A DNA stretch of 64,000 bases from Micromonospora inositola (GTDB lineage Bacteria > Actinomycetota > Actinomycetes > Mycobacteriales > Micromonosporaceae). Of the stretch, positions 10,732 to 20,557 are shown in pieces; position 1 is the stretch's first letter, and each line of letters opens with the position of its first letter. A model generated the notes under the pieces. The model saw nothing but the letters and a program-made list of their open reading frames with translations. It did no database searches and was not told the DNA's origin. The position numbers were made by a program, and so were the translations under genes. The DNA lies in the NCBI RefSeq assembly GCF_900090285.1, contig NZ_LT607754.1:620001-684000 (forward strand). The letters are read 5' to 3'.

Positions 10732-11946
10732 GTGAACTTGAAGCCTTACCGGCAGGCGCTCGCCCTGCCCGGTCTCCGGTCGCTGCTGCTGGTGTCGGTG
10801 CTGGCGCGCATCCCGCTCACCGCGACCGGGGTGACGCTCACCTTCCACGTCGTGCTCGACCTCGGCCGGGGATACGGCGCCGCCGGCCTGGTCGGCGCCG
10901 CGTCGACCGTCGGCGCCGCGCTGGGCTCGCCGCTGCTCGGCCGGCTGGTGGACCGGCGTGGCCTGCGACCGGTGCTCGCCCTGACCACCGTCGCCGAGGC
11001 GGTCTTCTGGGCCGCCGCCCCCACGCTGTCCTACCCCGTGCTGCTGCCGGCCGCGTTCCTGGCCGGGCTGCTCGCCCTGCCGGTCTTCTCGGTCGTCCGC
11101 CAGTCGGTGGCCGCGCTGGTCCCGGCCGAGCGCCGCCGCCCGGCGTACGCGCTGGACTCGATGTCGGTCGAGCTGTCGTTCATGGTCGGCCCGGCGCTGG
11201 CCGTGGCGCTGGCCACCGCCGTCTCCCCACGCATCACCCTCTGGGCGGTCGGCGCCGGGATCGTCGCCTCCGGCGTCGCGTTCTGGCTGTTGAACCCGCC
11301 CACCCGCAGCGCCGACGAGCCGGCGGGCCCGCACCGCAAGGTGCCCCGCCGCGAGTGGCTCACCCCCCGCCTGCTCGCCGTGCTGGCGGTGAGCCTCGCC
11401 GCCACCCTGGTGCTCGGCGGCACCGACGTCGCGGTGGTCGCCGTGCTGCGGGCCAGCGGCGAGGTTGGCTGGACCGGGGCGGTGCTGGCCATGTGGGCGG
11501 TCGCGTCGCTGGTCGGCGGCTTCGCGTACGGGGCGGTCAGCCGGTCGTTCTCGCCGCTGGCGCTGGTGGCCGCGCTCAGCCTCTGCACCATCCCGGTCGG
11601 GCTGGGCGGGTCGCACTGGTGGCTGCTCTGCCTGGCACTCGTCCCGGCCGGGGCGCTCTGCGCCCCCACCATCGCCGCCACCTCCGACGCGGTGAGCCGG
11701 CTCGCCCCCGCCGGCGTACGCGGCGAGGCGATGGGCCTGCACGGCTCCGCGGTCACCGTCGGCATCGCGGTCGGCGCCCCGCTCGCCGGCGCGGTGATCG
11801 ACGCTTCGCTGCCCCTCTGGGGCTTCGCGGTGACCGGGGCGATCGGCCTGCTGGTGGCCCTGGCCGTGCTCCCCGTCGAGCTGCGCCACCGCCGGGAGAC
11901 CGTCGGCGAGGGCGTCCCTGCCGAGCTGGCTACCGCCACCACCTGA
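10732..11946 (+). CDS. MFS transporter
   Basis: 404 residues with about 12 hydrophobic segments, a cytoplasmic VDRRGLRP loop after TM2 (the MFS GxLaDrxGrr position) and a charged central loop (PHRKVPRREW near 203). It most resembles drug/proton antiporter-type exporters of actinomycetes; the substrate cannot be told. GTG 10732 is chosen because GGAGGT lies 10 nt upstream and the hydrophobic region follows shortly; ATG 10708 is possible. It follows pncA by 63 bp on the same strand. Confidence 0.85.
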   Translation: MNLKPYRQALALPGLRSLLLVSVLARIPLTATGVTLTFHVVLDLGRGYGAAGLVGAASTVGAALGSPLLGRLVDRRGLRPVLALTTVAEAVFWAAAPTLSYPVLLPAAFLAGLLALPVFSVVRQSVAALVPAERRRPAYALDSMSVELSFMVGPALAVALATAVSPRITLWAVGAGIVASGVAFWLLNPPTRSADEPAGPHRKVPRREWLTPRLLAVLAVSLAATLVLGGTDVAVVAVLRASGEVGWTGAVLAMWAVASLVGGFAYGAVSRSFSPLALVAALSLCTIPVGLGGSHWWLLCLALVPAGALCAPTIAATSDAVSRLAPAGVRGEAMGLHGSAVTVGIAVGAPLAGAVIDASLPLWGFAVTGAIGLLVALAVLPVELRHRRETVGEGVPAELATATT

Positions 11947-12133
11947 ACCCGGCGACCCGCCACGCCAGCCCGGCCCTGCCGCCCGGCCCGGGCCGGGTCG
12001 GCCCGGTCGGCCGGCCCGGTTGGGCAGGCGATCAAGCCGCCGGCGTCCGTTCGTCCCGCCCGTTCGGCGTCGGTCGGGAGCGGGCTGCCCGGGAGCCTGG
12101 ACCGGCGGACCGGCGACCGGCGGAAACGGCGAC

Positions 12134-12166
12134 GGGCGCCGCACCCCTGGAAGGGGTACGGCGCCC
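12134..12166. terminator. Bidirectional hairpin between MFS gene and ctaD
   Basis: GGGCGCCG-c-ACCCCT-gga-AGGGGT-a-CGGCGCCC forms a 14-bp stem with one C/A mismatch and a 3-nt loop. It sits between convergent genes and can serve both. Confidence 0.75.
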
Positions 12167-12187
12167 GGGGCGCGGTGTTTCAGCGGG

Positions 12188-13945
12188 TCAGCGCTGGTCG
12201 AGGTTGCCGGCGGTGTCCTCCTGGTAGCTGGCGCCACCGTTGGACTCGCTGGTCAGCGGCTTGGCGCCACCCTCCGGCGGGCCGGCGAGGCTGTGGCCGG
12301 CGGCCAGCTCCGGGAACTTGGCGTCGAACGCGGGGCGCTCGGAGCGGATCCGCGGCATCCGGTCGAAGTTGCGCAGCGGCGGCGGGGAGCTGGTGGCCCA
12401 CTCGAGCGAGTTGCCGTGGCCCCACGGGTCGTCGACCTCGACCACCGGGCCGGTCTTGTACGACTTCCAGCAGTTCCAGATGAACGGCAGGGTCGAGATA
12501 CCGGTGATGAACGCGCCGATCGTGGAGATCGTGTTCAGCGTGGTGAACCCGTCGCCGGGCAGGTAGTCGGCGTACCGGCGGGGCATGCCCTCGGCGCCGA
12601 GCCAGTGCTGAATCAGGAAGGTGGTGTGGAAGCCGATCATGGTCAGCCAGAAGTGCACCTTGCCGAGCCGCTCGTCGAGCATCCGGCCGAACATCTTCGG
12701 GAACCAGAAGTAGATGCCGGCGAAGACGGCGAACACGATCGTGCCGAAGAGCACGTAGTGGAAGTGCGCCACCACGAAGTACGAGTCGTGCAGGTGGAAG
12801 TCGAGCGGCGGGCTGGCGAGCAGCACACCGGTCAGACCACCGAAGAGGAAGGTCACCAGGAAGCCGACCGCCCAGAGCATCGGCGTCTCGAAGGTGATCT
12901 GGCCCCGCCACATGGTGCCGATCCAGTTGAAGAACTTCATGCCGGTCGGCACGGCGATCAGGTAGCTGAGGAAGCTGAAGAACGGCAGCAGCACCTGGCC
13001 GGTGGCGAACATGTGGTGCGCCCAGACGCTCATCGACAGGGCGGCGATGGAGATGGTCGCGGCGACCAGGCCCTTGTAGCCGAAGATCGGCTTCCGGCTG
13101 AAGACCGGGATGATCTCGGTGATGATGCCGAAGAACGGCAGCGCGACGATGTAGACCTCGGGGTGCCCGAAGAACCAGAACAGGTGCTGCCAGAGCATCG
13201 GGCCGCCGGTGGCGGGGTCGTACACGTGGGCGCCGATCAGCCGGTCCGCGGCGAGCGCGAAGAGCGCGGCGGCCAGCAGCGGGAAGACCAGGATCGCCAG
13301 CAGGCTGGTGACCAGCATGTTCCAGGTGAAGATCGGCATCCGGAACATGGTCATGCCGGGGGCGCGCAGGGTCAGGATCGTGGTGATCAGGTTGACCGCG
13401 CCGAGGATGGTGCCCAGACCGGAGATGGCCAGACCGACCACCCACATGTTCGCGCCGACGCCCGGCGAGTGCTCGGCGGTGCTCAGCGGCGTGTACGCGG
13501 TCCAGCCGAAGTCGGCCGCGCCGCCGGGGCTGACAAAGCCCGCGACGGCCATGGTGCCGCCGAACAGGTACAGCCAGTAGGCGAAGGCGTTCAGCCGGGG
13601 GAACGACACGTCCGGCGCGCCGATCTGCAGCGGCACCACGTAGTTCGCGAAGGCGAACACGATCGGCGTCGCGAAGAACAGCAGCATGATCGTGCCGTGC
13701 ATGGTGAAGAGCTGGTTGTACTGCTCGGGCGACAGGAACTGCAGGCCCGGCCGCGCCAGCTCGGCGCGCATGATCAGGGCCATCAGGCCACCGATCATGA
13801 AGAACGCGAACGCGGTGACCATGTACATGATCCCGATCTGCTTCGCGTCCGTGGTGCGCAGCAGCCGCGCGATTGCCGACCCCTTGACCGGCTCTCGGAC
13901 CGGCCAGGGCCGGGTCACGACCGGCTTGGGTGCGACGGTGGTCAC
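12188..13945 (-). CDS. ctaD: Cytochrome c oxidase subunit I (aa3 type)
   Basis: 585 residues, 12 predicted transmembrane helices, integral in the cytoplasmic membrane. It is the catalytic subunit of terminal oxidase, reducing O2 and pumping protons. Haem/copper ligands are visible: FTMHGTIML (haem a His), [11 protein letters not shown] (CuB His and cross-linked Tyr), [10 protein letters not shown] (CuB His pair) and [13 protein letters not shown] (haem a3 and a Mg-site His). The tail after residue 530 is cytoplasmic and typical for actinobacteria. No other cta gene is adjacent, as in other actinobacteria where ctaD stands alone. Start GTG 13945 has GGAGG 6 nt upstream. Confidence 0.97.
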   Translation of the reverse strand: MTTVAPKPVVTRPWPVREPVKGSAIARLLRTTDAKQIGIMYMVTAFAFFMIGGLMALIMRAELARPGLQFLSPEQYNQLFTMHGTIMLLFFATPIVFAFANYVVPLQIGAPDVSFPRLNAFAYWLYLFGGTMAVAGFVSPGGAADFGWTAYTPLSTAEHSPGVGANMWVVGLAISGLGTILGAVNLITTILTLRAPGMTMFRMPIFTWNMLVTSLLAILVFPLLAAALFALAADRLIGAHVYDPATGGPMLWQHLFWFFGHPEVYIVALPFFGIITEIIPVFSRKPIFGYKGLVAATISIAALSMSVWAHHMFATGQVLLPFFSFLSYLIAVPTGMKFFNWIGTMWRGQITFETPMLWAVGFLVTFLFGGLTGVLLASPPLDFHLHDSYFVVAHFHYVLFGTIVFAVFAGIYFWFPKMFGRMLDERLGKVHFWLTMIGFHTTFLIQHWLGAEGMPRRYADYLPGDGFTTLNTISTIGAFITGISTLPFIWNCWKSYKTGPVVEVDDPWGHGNSLEWATSSPPPLRNFDRMPRIRSERPAFDAKFPELAAGHSLAGPPEGGAKPLTSESNGGASYQEDTAGNLDQR

Positions 13946-14083
13946 GAGTGGCCTCCGGTTCTCGGTTGTCCCGCTCGGCGCGCGCTGGATCTGCGGGCCG
14001 TCATCCGCAAGGAGGATAGTCCCCGGCAGGTGGCCCCGCCGCGTGGGGTGGCGGGCTACGATCATCCGCCCCCGGCCCGCCGA

Positions 14084-15190
14084 TCAGAGCGGGTCGACCA
14101 GCAACCGGTAGTGCTCCTGGAAGATCCGTCCGCCGCGCCCGCGCAGCAGCGGGTCGCGCAGCGCGGGCGGCACGTCGCGGGTCCGGTTGCGGTCCCGGGT
14201 CCGGTCCCGCACCCATCGGGTACGCGGTCGCCGCCGACTCTCGTAGGCCAGCAGCGCGGCCTCGACGCTGCCGGCCGCCTTCAGCGACTCGGCGAGCACG
14301 ACGGCGTCCTCGAGGGCCATGGCGGCCCCCTGGGAGAGGGTCGGCGCGGTGGCGTGGGCGGCGTCGCCGATGAGCAGCACCCGGCCGTGGAACCAGCGAC
14401 CCAGTTCCACCTCCTCGGTGACGCCGACGTGCACCTGTTCGAGGGCGGACAGCACCTCGGGCACCGGGCCGCCGTAGCCGGCGAAGAGTTCCCGCAGCCG
14501 GGCCGGCGGGTCGGCCGGCGGGACGGCGCCGGCCTCGTCGGCGTAGCAGTACAGCCGCCCGGCGCCGATCGGCACCAGCAGGAAGCCGGACCGCTGGCCG
14601 AGCAGGGCGGTCCAGTCGGTGATCCGTGGCCCGTCGCGCACCACGCTGCGGTAGACCACCTGCCCCGCGGGCCGGGGCGGGCCGCCGAGGGCGGCGAGGG
14701 TGCGGACCGCCGAGCGCGGCCCGTCGGCGCCGATCACCAGGTCGTACTCCCCGGAGGTGCCGTCGGTGAAGCCGACGGCGACGCCGCCGGGCAGCGGTTC
14801 GACGGTGCTGATCTCGGCGCCGTGCCGGACGGCGCCGCCGGCGCCGGTGAGCAGCACCCGGTGCAGTTCGGCGCGGGGCAGTGCCCGGCACTCCCCGACC
14901 CCGGCCCAGAGGGCGTCGAGGTCGACCTCGCAGAGCGGCGAGCCGGCCGCGTCCAGGAAGCGCTGCCGGTGGATCACCTGGCCGAGTGGGCGGACCGGTC
15001 CGTCGAGGTCGAGCCGGCGCAGCGCCCGGGCGGCGTTGCCGGGCAGGTAGAGGCCGGTGTCGACCAGCTCGGTGGGGGGCAGCTTCTCGGTGACGTCGGG
15101 CCGGAACCCCGCGAGCCGCAGCGCCCGGGCCACGGCCAGACCGGCGATGCCCGCGCCGACGACGAGGATGCGCAGGGGGAAGCCACCCAT
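14084..15190 (-). CDS. FAD-dependent monooxygenase (UbiH/PHBH-like)
   Basis: 368 residues. The FAD dinucleotide-binding motif GAGIAGLAVARAL is at residues 13-25, the second FAD-contact DLVIGADGPRS near 150, and the GD motif LLIGDAAHATAP near 280: the three signatures of group A aromatic hydroxylases. It probably hydroxylates a small aromatic compound with NAD(P)H and O2; no substrate clue is nearby. Start ATG 15190 with GGAGG 11 nt upstream. It lies 138 bp upstream of ctaD on the same strand but with a separate ribosome binding site. Confidence 0.85.
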   Translation of the reverse strand: MGGFPLRILVVGAGIAGLAVARALRLAGFRPDVTEKLPPTELVDTGLYLPGNAARALRRLDLDGPVRPLGQVIHRQRFLDAAGSPLCEVDLDALWAGVGECRALPRAELHRVLLTGAGGAVRHGAEISTVEPLPGGVAVGFTDGTSGEYDLVIGADGPRSAVRTLAALGGPPRPAGQVVYRSVVRDGPRITDWTALLGQRSGFLLVPIGAGRLYCYADEAGAVPPADPPARLRELFAGYGGPVPEVLSALEQVHVGVTEEVELGRWFHGRVLLIGDAAHATAPTLSQGAAMALEDAVVLAESLKAAGSVEAALLAYESRRRPRTRWVRDRTRDRNRTRDVPPALRDPLLRGRGGRIFQEHYRLLVDPL

Positions 15191-15473
15191 GGTGGTGTAC
15201 GCCTCCGGAGGGGTTCGGCACGCGTTGGAGGCAAGACACTACTCGCGGCAACCGGTGCACGGTAGGGGCCATCGGCCCCGACGCGTCCGACCCCTCGGCG
15301 CGGCGCACTTGTCCCACCGCCCGGACCTGCCCGCCACCCGGAGAACCGGCACGGCGGGTCGGACATGAGGCGCCCGCCGGACGTCCGCCCGGCTCCGGCC
15401 GCTCACCCGGCACGCCCGACGGCCCTCGCATCCGCCGCCACCACGCGGCTCCCGCTGCCCCTTCCCCGCCCGG

Positions 15474-16259
15474 TCAGCCGCCCAGGGCGTCGATGTCGCG
15501 CATCTCCTCGGCGGTCAGTGAGAAGCCGAAGATGTCGGCGTTGGCCCGGATCCGGTCGGGGGTGACCGACTTCGGGATCACCACGATCTCGTGGTCGATG
15601 TGCCAGCGGAGCACGACCTGCGCGGGTGAGACTCCGTGCGCGGCGGCGATCCGCGCCAGCACCGGGTGTGACAGGTCGCTGGTCTTGAACGGGCTGTAGC
15701 CCTCCAGCACCACGCCCCGGTCCCGGTGGGCGGCGTGCGTCTGCCGGTCGTACAGGGAGGGGCTCCAGCGGATCTGGTTGACCGCGGGGGTCTCCTCGGT
15801 GGACTGGATCAGCTCGTCGATCTGGCTGATGCTGTAGTTGCTCACCCCGACGGTCCGGGTCAGTCCCTCGTCCCGGGCGGCGAGCAGTTCCCGCCAGACC
15901 GGGATGCTGTCGCCCGGCGAGGACGGCGGCCAGTGGATCAGCCACAGGTCGAGGTAGTCGGTGTCGAGGGCGCGCAGGCTCGCCTCGATGGTCTCCCGTT
16001 CCCGGCCCACCCGGTCCGGCGGCAGCTTGGTGGTGAGGAAGACGTCCTCCCGGCGCAGGTCGCTCTCCTTGATCGCCCGACCGACCTCCTCCTCGTTGCC
16101 GTACATGGTGGCGGTGTCGATGTGCCGGTACCCGGCGTCGAGAGCGGCGAGCACGGCCTTGTACCCGGCCTCGCCGGTGGCCTGCCAGGTGCCGAAGCCG
16201 AGCAGCGGCATCCGGGCGTCGCCGGCGAGCGGGACGGTGGGCTGTTCAGCGGTGGTCAT
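15474..16259 (-). CDS. Aldo/keto reductase (2,5-diketo-D-gluconate reductase type)
   Basis: 261 residues, AKR TIM barrel that reduces aldehydes and ketones with NADPH. Catalytic elements are in order: DTATMYGNEEEVG (Asp/Tyr, ~48), LTTKLPPDR (Lys, ~77), LIHWPP (His, ~108), GVSNYSI (~137), and the cofactor-binding VIPKSVTPDRIRAN (~222). It is slightly shorter than average for the family but complete. ATG 16259 lies 7 nt after TAGAAC, so it is probably leaderless. A second, distinct family member is at 55763. Confidence 0.9.
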   Translation of the reverse strand: MTTAEQPTVPLAGDARMPLLGFGTWQATGEAGYKAVLAALDAGYRHIDTATMYGNEEEVGRAIKESDLRREDVFLTTKLPPDRVGRERETIEASLRALDTDYLDLWLIHWPPSSPGDSIPVWRELLAARDEGLTRTVGVSNYSISQIDELIQSTEETPAVNQIRWSPSLYDRQTHAAHRDRGVVLEGYSPFKTSDLSHPVLARIAAAHGVSPAQVVLRWHIDHEIVVIPKSVTPDRIRANADIFGFSLTAEEMRDIDALGG

Positions 16260-16266
16260 GGCGGCT

Positions 16267-16272
16267 GTTCTA
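16267..16272 (-). promoter_or_regulatory. Putative -10 box of the aldo/keto reductase gene
   Basis: TAGAAC on the minus strand, 7 nt before ATG 16259. Confidence 0.4.
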
Positions 16273-16447
16273 CCCCTGATCAGGCCCGCCATGCCGGCGA
16301 CCCGCCGGCACCGCCCGAACCGGTCGGGCCGGGACGGCAGCGGTGGTTCCGGCCGGAACGGCGCGCGCGGCAGCTTCCCAGGGAAACGGGGACGAATCGG
16401 CCGGGCGGCGGCCTGCGATCGGCCCCGGGGTGCCGCAGAATGCGGGG

Positions 16448-17488
16448 GTGGCGGACCGGCTGGAGGAGTACCGGCGGCGGAGGGACGCGAAGCGTACCCC
16501 CGAACCGGTGCCGGAGCGGACCCCGGAGCCGGCGCGGGCGGGCCGCGCCAAGGCCCGGTTCGTCATCCAGCAGCACCACGCCCGCCGGCTGCACTGGGAC
16601 CTGCGGCTAGAGCACGCGGGGGTGCTGGCCTCCTGGGCGGTGCCGCGCGGCCTGCCCCGCGAGCCCGGCCGCAACCACCTGGCCGTGCACACCGAGGACC
16701 ACCCGATGGAGTACCTCACCTTCCACGGCGAGATCCCGGCCGGCGAGTACGGCGGCGGGAAGATGACCATCCACGACACCGGGACGTACCGCGCGGAGAA
16801 GTGGCGCGACGACGAGGTGATCGTGGTGCTCGACGGGAAACGGACCACGGGCCGCTACGTGCTCTTCGCGACCGGCGGCCGGGACTGGATGATCCGCCGC
16901 ACCGATCCCCCGCCGCCCGGCTGGACGAGCAGGCCCGAACTGGTCCGCCCGATGCACCCGACGCCGGCCCGCAGGCTGCCGAAGAACGAGGCCGAGTGGG
17001 GGTACGAGCTGCGCTGGGACGGCGTGCGCGTGATGGCGTACGTCTCCGGCGGCCGGCTGCGCCTGCTCTCGGAGACCGACGAGGAGATCACCGGCAGCTA
17101 CCCGTGGCTGCGGGAGCTGGCCGAGGAACTGGCGCCGACGGAGGCGGTGCTGGACGGCGTGCTGGTCCGGATCGACGGCGCGGGCCGGGTCCGGCCGGCG
17201 ACCGGCGGGAAGGGCGGCCCGGAGGACCAGTTCCTGGTCTTCGACCTGCTCTGGCTGGAGGGCGTGACCAGCACGGACGTGCCGTACGCGCAGCGCCGGG
17301 AGCTGCTCGACGGTCTGGCGCTCGCCGGCCCGCACTGGCAGACTCCGCCGTGGTTCCCGGGTGTCGGCGCGGACGCCCTGCGGACCGCCCGTGAACAGGG
17401 GCTCCCGGGGGTGGTGGCCAAGCGGCTCGACTCCCCGTACGAGCCGGGTCGGCGCAGCCGGCGCTGGCTGAGCATCGACACGAGCTGA
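16448..17488 (+). CDS. LigD-type 3'-phosphoesterase fused to a degenerate ATP-dependent ligase domain
   Basis: 346 residues. Residues 37-150 are the phosphoesterase (PE) domain of LigD, which trims 3' ends in bacterial non-homologous end joining. All six Pseudomonas LigD active-site positions are matched with an offset of one: H43, H49, D51, R53, H85, Y89. Residues 165-346 resemble the ligase nucleotidyltransferase domain, but motif I is RWDG (R189 instead of the adenylated Lys), motif III has LDGV instead of LDGE, motif IV has PGVVAK instead of EGVVAK, and motif V is WLSID without lysines. The OB domain is absent. So it is likely a PE nuclease with a non-catalytic, perhaps DNA- or partner-binding, ligase-like module. 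GTG 16448 start; threonine synthase follows after 8 bp. Confidence 0.85.
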   Translation: MADRLEEYRRRRDAKRTPEPVPERTPEPARAGRAKARFVIQQHHARRLHWDLRLEHAGVLASWAVPRGLPREPGRNHLAVHTEDHPMEYLTFHGEIPAGEYGGGKMTIHDTGTYRAEKWRDDEVIVVLDGKRTTGRYVLFATGGRDWMIRRTDPPPPGWTSRPELVRPMHPTPARRLPKNEAEWGYELRWDGVRVMAYVSGGRLRLLSETDEEITGSYPWLRELAEELAPTEAVLDGVLVRIDGAGRVRPATGGKGGPEDQFLVFDLLWLEGVTSTDVPYAQRRELLDGLALAGPHWQTPPWFPGVGADALRTAREQGLPGVVAKRLDSPYEPGRRSRRWLSIDTS

Positions 17489-17496
17489 GGAGCACC

Positions 17497-18684
17497 GTGC
17501 ACCTGACGCACCTGGAGTGCCCGCGCTGCGGTGCGGAGCACCCGGCGGACAAGTTGCAGAACCTCTGCGACTGCGGCTCCCCGCTGCTGGCCCGCTACGA
17601 CCTGGCCGCGGTGGCCGCCTCGGTGACCCCGGAACAGTTCGGGCTCCGCCCGGCGGACCTCTGGCGCTACCGGGAGCTGCTGCCGGTGGCCGACGCCCGG
17701 TTCGTCACCACGCTGGGCGAGGGCTGGACGCCGCTGCTGCGCGCCCCGGCGTACGGCGCGGAGATCGGCATCCCGGACCTGATCGTCAAGGACGAGGGGC
17801 TCACCCCGACCGGGTCGTTCAAGGCGCGCGGCGCGGCGGTGGGGGTGAGCCGGGCCCGGGAGCTGGGCGTCGAGCGGATCGCCATGCCGACCAACGGCAA
17901 CGCGGGGGCGGCCTGGGCGACGTACGCGGCCCGCGCCGGGATGGGCGCGACCATCGCCATGCCGCTGTCCGCGCCGACCATCTGCCGCCGGGAGTGCCTG
18001 GCCGCCGGGGCCGACCTGCGGCTGGTCGACGGGCTGATCAGCGACGCCGGCCGGTGGGTCGCCGGCCTGGTCGCCGAGTCGGGCGGGCGGATCTTCGACG
18101 CGGGCACGCTGCGCGAGCCGTACCGCCTGGAAGGCAAGAAGACCATGGGGTACGAGATCGTCGAGCAGTTCGGCTGGCAGGTGCCCGACGTGATCATCTA
18201 TCCGACCGGAGGCGGGGTCGGGCTGATCGGCATCCACAAGGCGCTGCACGAGCTGCGCGAGCTGGGCTGGGTGGAGGACAAACTGCCCCGGCTGGTGGCG
18301 GTGCAGTCCACCGGCTGCGCGCCGATCGTCCGGGCGTTCGCCGCCGGGGAGCCGCGGGCCACCCCGTGGGCGGACGCGCACACCGTGGCCTTCGGCATCA
18401 CCGTGCCGGCGCCGCTGGGCGACGAGCTGATCCTGGACGCGCTGCGGGAGAGCAGCGGTACGGCGATCGCGGTGGACGACGCGGAGATCCTGGCCGACCT
18501 GCGGGACTTCGCCGCCCGGGAGGGGCTGCTGCTCTGCCCGGAGGGGGCGGCCTGCCTGTCGGCGGCCCGCCACCTGCGGGCCGGCGGCTGGATCCGGGCC
18601 GGCGAGCGGGTGGTGGTGCTGAACACCGGCGCGGGGCTGAAGTACCCGGAGACGGTGGACGTGTCGGGCGTACCGGTGCTGTGA
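17497..18684 (+). CDS. Threonine synthase (zinc-ribbon N-terminus)
   Basis: 395 residues, PLP fold-type II, converting O-phosphohomoserine to threonine. The N-terminal ribbon has C8-x2-C11 and C24-x-C26, as in the ThrC subgroup with a rubredoxin-like start. The PLP lysine is K109 in TGSFKARG, followed by PTNGNAGAAW and YPTGGGVGLIG binding loops. The gene is 8 bp downstream of the phosphoesterase gene with GAGGAG before its GTG. Its genomic setting is not a threonine operon, so a broader beta-replacing activity cannot be excluded. Confidence 0.88.
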   Translation: MHLTHLECPRCGAEHPADKLQNLCDCGSPLLARYDLAAVAASVTPEQFGLRPADLWRYRELLPVADARFVTTLGEGWTPLLRAPAYGAEIGIPDLIVKDEGLTPTGSFKARGAAVGVSRARELGVERIAMPTNGNAGAAWATYAARAGMGATIAMPLSAPTICRRECLAAGADLRLVDGLISDAGRWVAGLVAESGGRIFDAGTLREPYRLEGKKTMGYEIVEQFGWQVPDVIIYPTGGGVGLIGIHKALHELRELGWVEDKLPRLVAVQSTGCAPIVRAFAAGEPRATPWADAHTVAFGITVPAPLGDELILDALRESSGTAIAVDDAEILADLRDFAAREGLLLCPEGAACLSAARHLRAGGWIRAGERVVVLNTGAGLKYPETVDVSGVPVL

Positions 18685-18694
18685 GACGCCGGTG

Positions 18695-18721
18695 CCCCGC
18701 GGACTGTGCGGTCCGCGTGGG
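18695..18721. terminator. Hairpin between threonine synthase and GH15 genes
   Basis: CGCGGAC / GTCCGCG with a 6-nt TGTGCG loop, flanked by C and G runs, between two convergent genes. Confidence 0.6.
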
Positions 18722-18730
18722 CCCGCCCGC

Positions 18731-20515
18731 TCAGGCGGTGGTGGGATCGGTCAGCCGCCAGGCGGCGTTGATCAGCCCGATGTGCGACAGCGCCTGCGGG
18801 GTGTTGCCGAGCTGGGCGCCGGTGCGCAGGTCGATCTGCTCGGCGAACAGGCCAACGTCGTTGGCCTGTCCGAGCACCTTCTCGAACAGCGCCCGGGCCC
18901 GGTCCCGCTGGCCCGTCATCACCAGGCACTCCACCAGCCAGAACGAGCAGAGCACGAAGCCGGCCGGGTCGTTGTTCCAGCGCCGCACCAGCCCGGCGTC
19001 GGTGCCCAGCTCACGCTCCACCATCTCGATGGTGGAGCGCATCCGCGGGTCGGTCGCCGGCAGGAACTGCACCACCGGCAGGTAGAGCGCCGAGGCGTCC
19101 AGCTCCGCCGAGCCGAAGGCCCCGGTGTACGCGCCGATCCGGTCGTTCCAGCCCTCGCGTAGCACGGTCGCCCGAATCTCGTCCCGGATCGCCGCCCAGC
19201 GACGCGGATCCGCCCGGTCCCCGAGCCGGGGCGCCAGCTTCACCGCCCGGTCCAGCGCCACCCAGCAGAGCACCTTCGACGACAGGTAGTGCCGCTCGGT
19301 GTCCCGGGTCTCCCACATCCCCCGGTCCGGCAGCCGCCACATCGCGGCGACCTGCTCGGCCAGGCCCACCACCATCTCCCGCAACTCCTCGTCGAAGGTC
19401 TCACCAAGGTAGTCGTGCAGCCGCCAGACCGCCGCCAACACCTCGCCGGGCACGTCGAGCTGCCGCTGCCGCCAGGCGTCGTTGCCGATCCGCACCGGCC
19501 GGCTCTCCGCGTGCCCGCGCAGGTGCGGGTACGCGTGCTCGGAGATGTCCCGCTCCCCCTCCAGCCCGAAGAGCACCGGCACCGGCGCATCGCCGATCCG
19601 GCCGATGGAGCGGGCCGCCCAGGCGAAGAGCCGGGACGCCTCGTGCGGGCAGGCCGCCACCCAGAGGGCGTCCATGGTCATCGAGAAGTCGCGCAGCCAC
19701 GAGTAGCGGTAGTCGTAGTTGCGGTCGCCGCCCGTGCGCTCGGGCAGCGAGGTGGTCGGGGCCGCGGCGACCGCGCCGCTGCGGGCGTACGTCAGGCCGG
19801 TGAGCACGGTGGCGCTGTGCCGGACCTGCGGAATGTACTGGCCGTCGTAGTGGTGGGCCTCCCGGTAGGCCTCCCACGCCCGCGCCGTCTCGGCGAGCGT
19901 GGCGACCGGGTCCAACCGGGCCGCCGGCGGGCCGTAGACCGGGGCGTACGCCAGGTCGAAGCCGATCGTCTGGCCGGCGGCGATCTCGAAGGTGTGCCCG
20001 ACCCGGTCCCCGTCGACGCGCAGCACCTGCCCGTCCCCGCGCAGCACCAGCGCCACCGACCCGGTGGTGGCCAGCACCCCGCCGTCCGGCTGCTCGTGCA
20101 GGTACGGGGTGAGCAGCCCGTACTCCGGGAGCGGGGCGAAGTCCAGGTGCATCCGCACCCGTCCGGTCAGCCCTTCGACCACCCGCAGCAGCACCGCCGG
20201 TGAGTTCATCCCCAGCTGGTGGCCGCGGGCCCCCAGCTCGGCGGCGAGCGCGTCGGTGACCGCGACGCTGCCCTCCGGGGTGTGGTGGACGGTCCGCAGC
20301 ACCAGGGTGTCCGGCCGGTACGCGCGTTCCACCCGGCTCGCGGCCAGCGGCGCGATCCGCCAGTGCCCGCCGGCCGGGTCGAGGAGCCGGCAGAAGACCG
20401 ACGCCGAGTCGAACCGGTCCGGGCACCACCAGTCGACCGAACCGTCCCGACTGACGAGGGCACCGGAGCGGCAGTCGGAGATGAATCCGTAGTCGGAGAT
20501 CGCCGGCTGATGCAC
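18731..20515 (-). CDS. GH15 family glycoside hydrolase (trehalase/glucoamylase)
   Basis: 594 residues, full length for the GH15 type found in mycobacteria, where members are trehalases. The N-terminal beta-sandwich begins ISDYGFISDCRSGALVSRDG; the (alpha/alpha)6 barrel carries the hallmark GGDRNYDYRYSWLRD (263-276). Catalytic acids are E402 in GMWETRD and E559 in GLFAEQID. No signal peptide, so it acts in the cytoplasm, likely on trehalose or other alpha-glucosides. Start ATG 20515. A cupin gene lies 42 bp upstream on the same strand. Confidence 0.9.
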   Translation of the reverse strand: MHQPAISDYGFISDCRSGALVSRDGSVDWWCPDRFDSASVFCRLLDPAGGHWRIAPLAASRVERAYRPDTLVLRTVHHTPEGSVAVTDALAAELGARGHQLGMNSPAVLLRVVEGLTGRVRMHLDFAPLPEYGLLTPYLHEQPDGGVLATTGSVALVLRGDGQVLRVDGDRVGHTFEIAAGQTIGFDLAYAPVYGPPAARLDPVATLAETARAWEAYREAHHYDGQYIPQVRHSATVLTGLTYARSGAVAAAPTTSLPERTGGDRNYDYRYSWLRDFSMTMDALWVAACPHEASRLFAWAARSIGRIGDAPVPVLFGLEGERDISEHAYPHLRGHAESRPVRIGNDAWRQRQLDVPGEVLAAVWRLHDYLGETFDEELREMVVGLAEQVAAMWRLPDRGMWETRDTERHYLSSKVLCWVALDRAVKLAPRLGDRADPRRWAAIRDEIRATVLREGWNDRIGAYTGAFGSAELDASALYLPVVQFLPATDPRMRSTIEMVERELGTDAGLVRRWNNDPAGFVLCSFWLVECLVMTGQRDRARALFEKVLGQANDVGLFAEQIDLRTGAQLGNTPQALSHIGLINAAWRLTDPTTA

Positions 20516-20557
20516 CCGCCCTGGGTACCCGGACCCGGGGCGTTCAGGCCGGGCCGG

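Noticed and set aside
9775..12237. 820-residue minus-strand open frame
   Set aside because: Antisense to pncB, pncA and the MFS gene, which all have clear motifs; composition is that of a shadow frame.
12020..15265. 1081-residue plus-strand open frame
   Set aside because: Antisense to ctaD and the FAD monooxygenase; repetitive acidic/basic sequence without family features.
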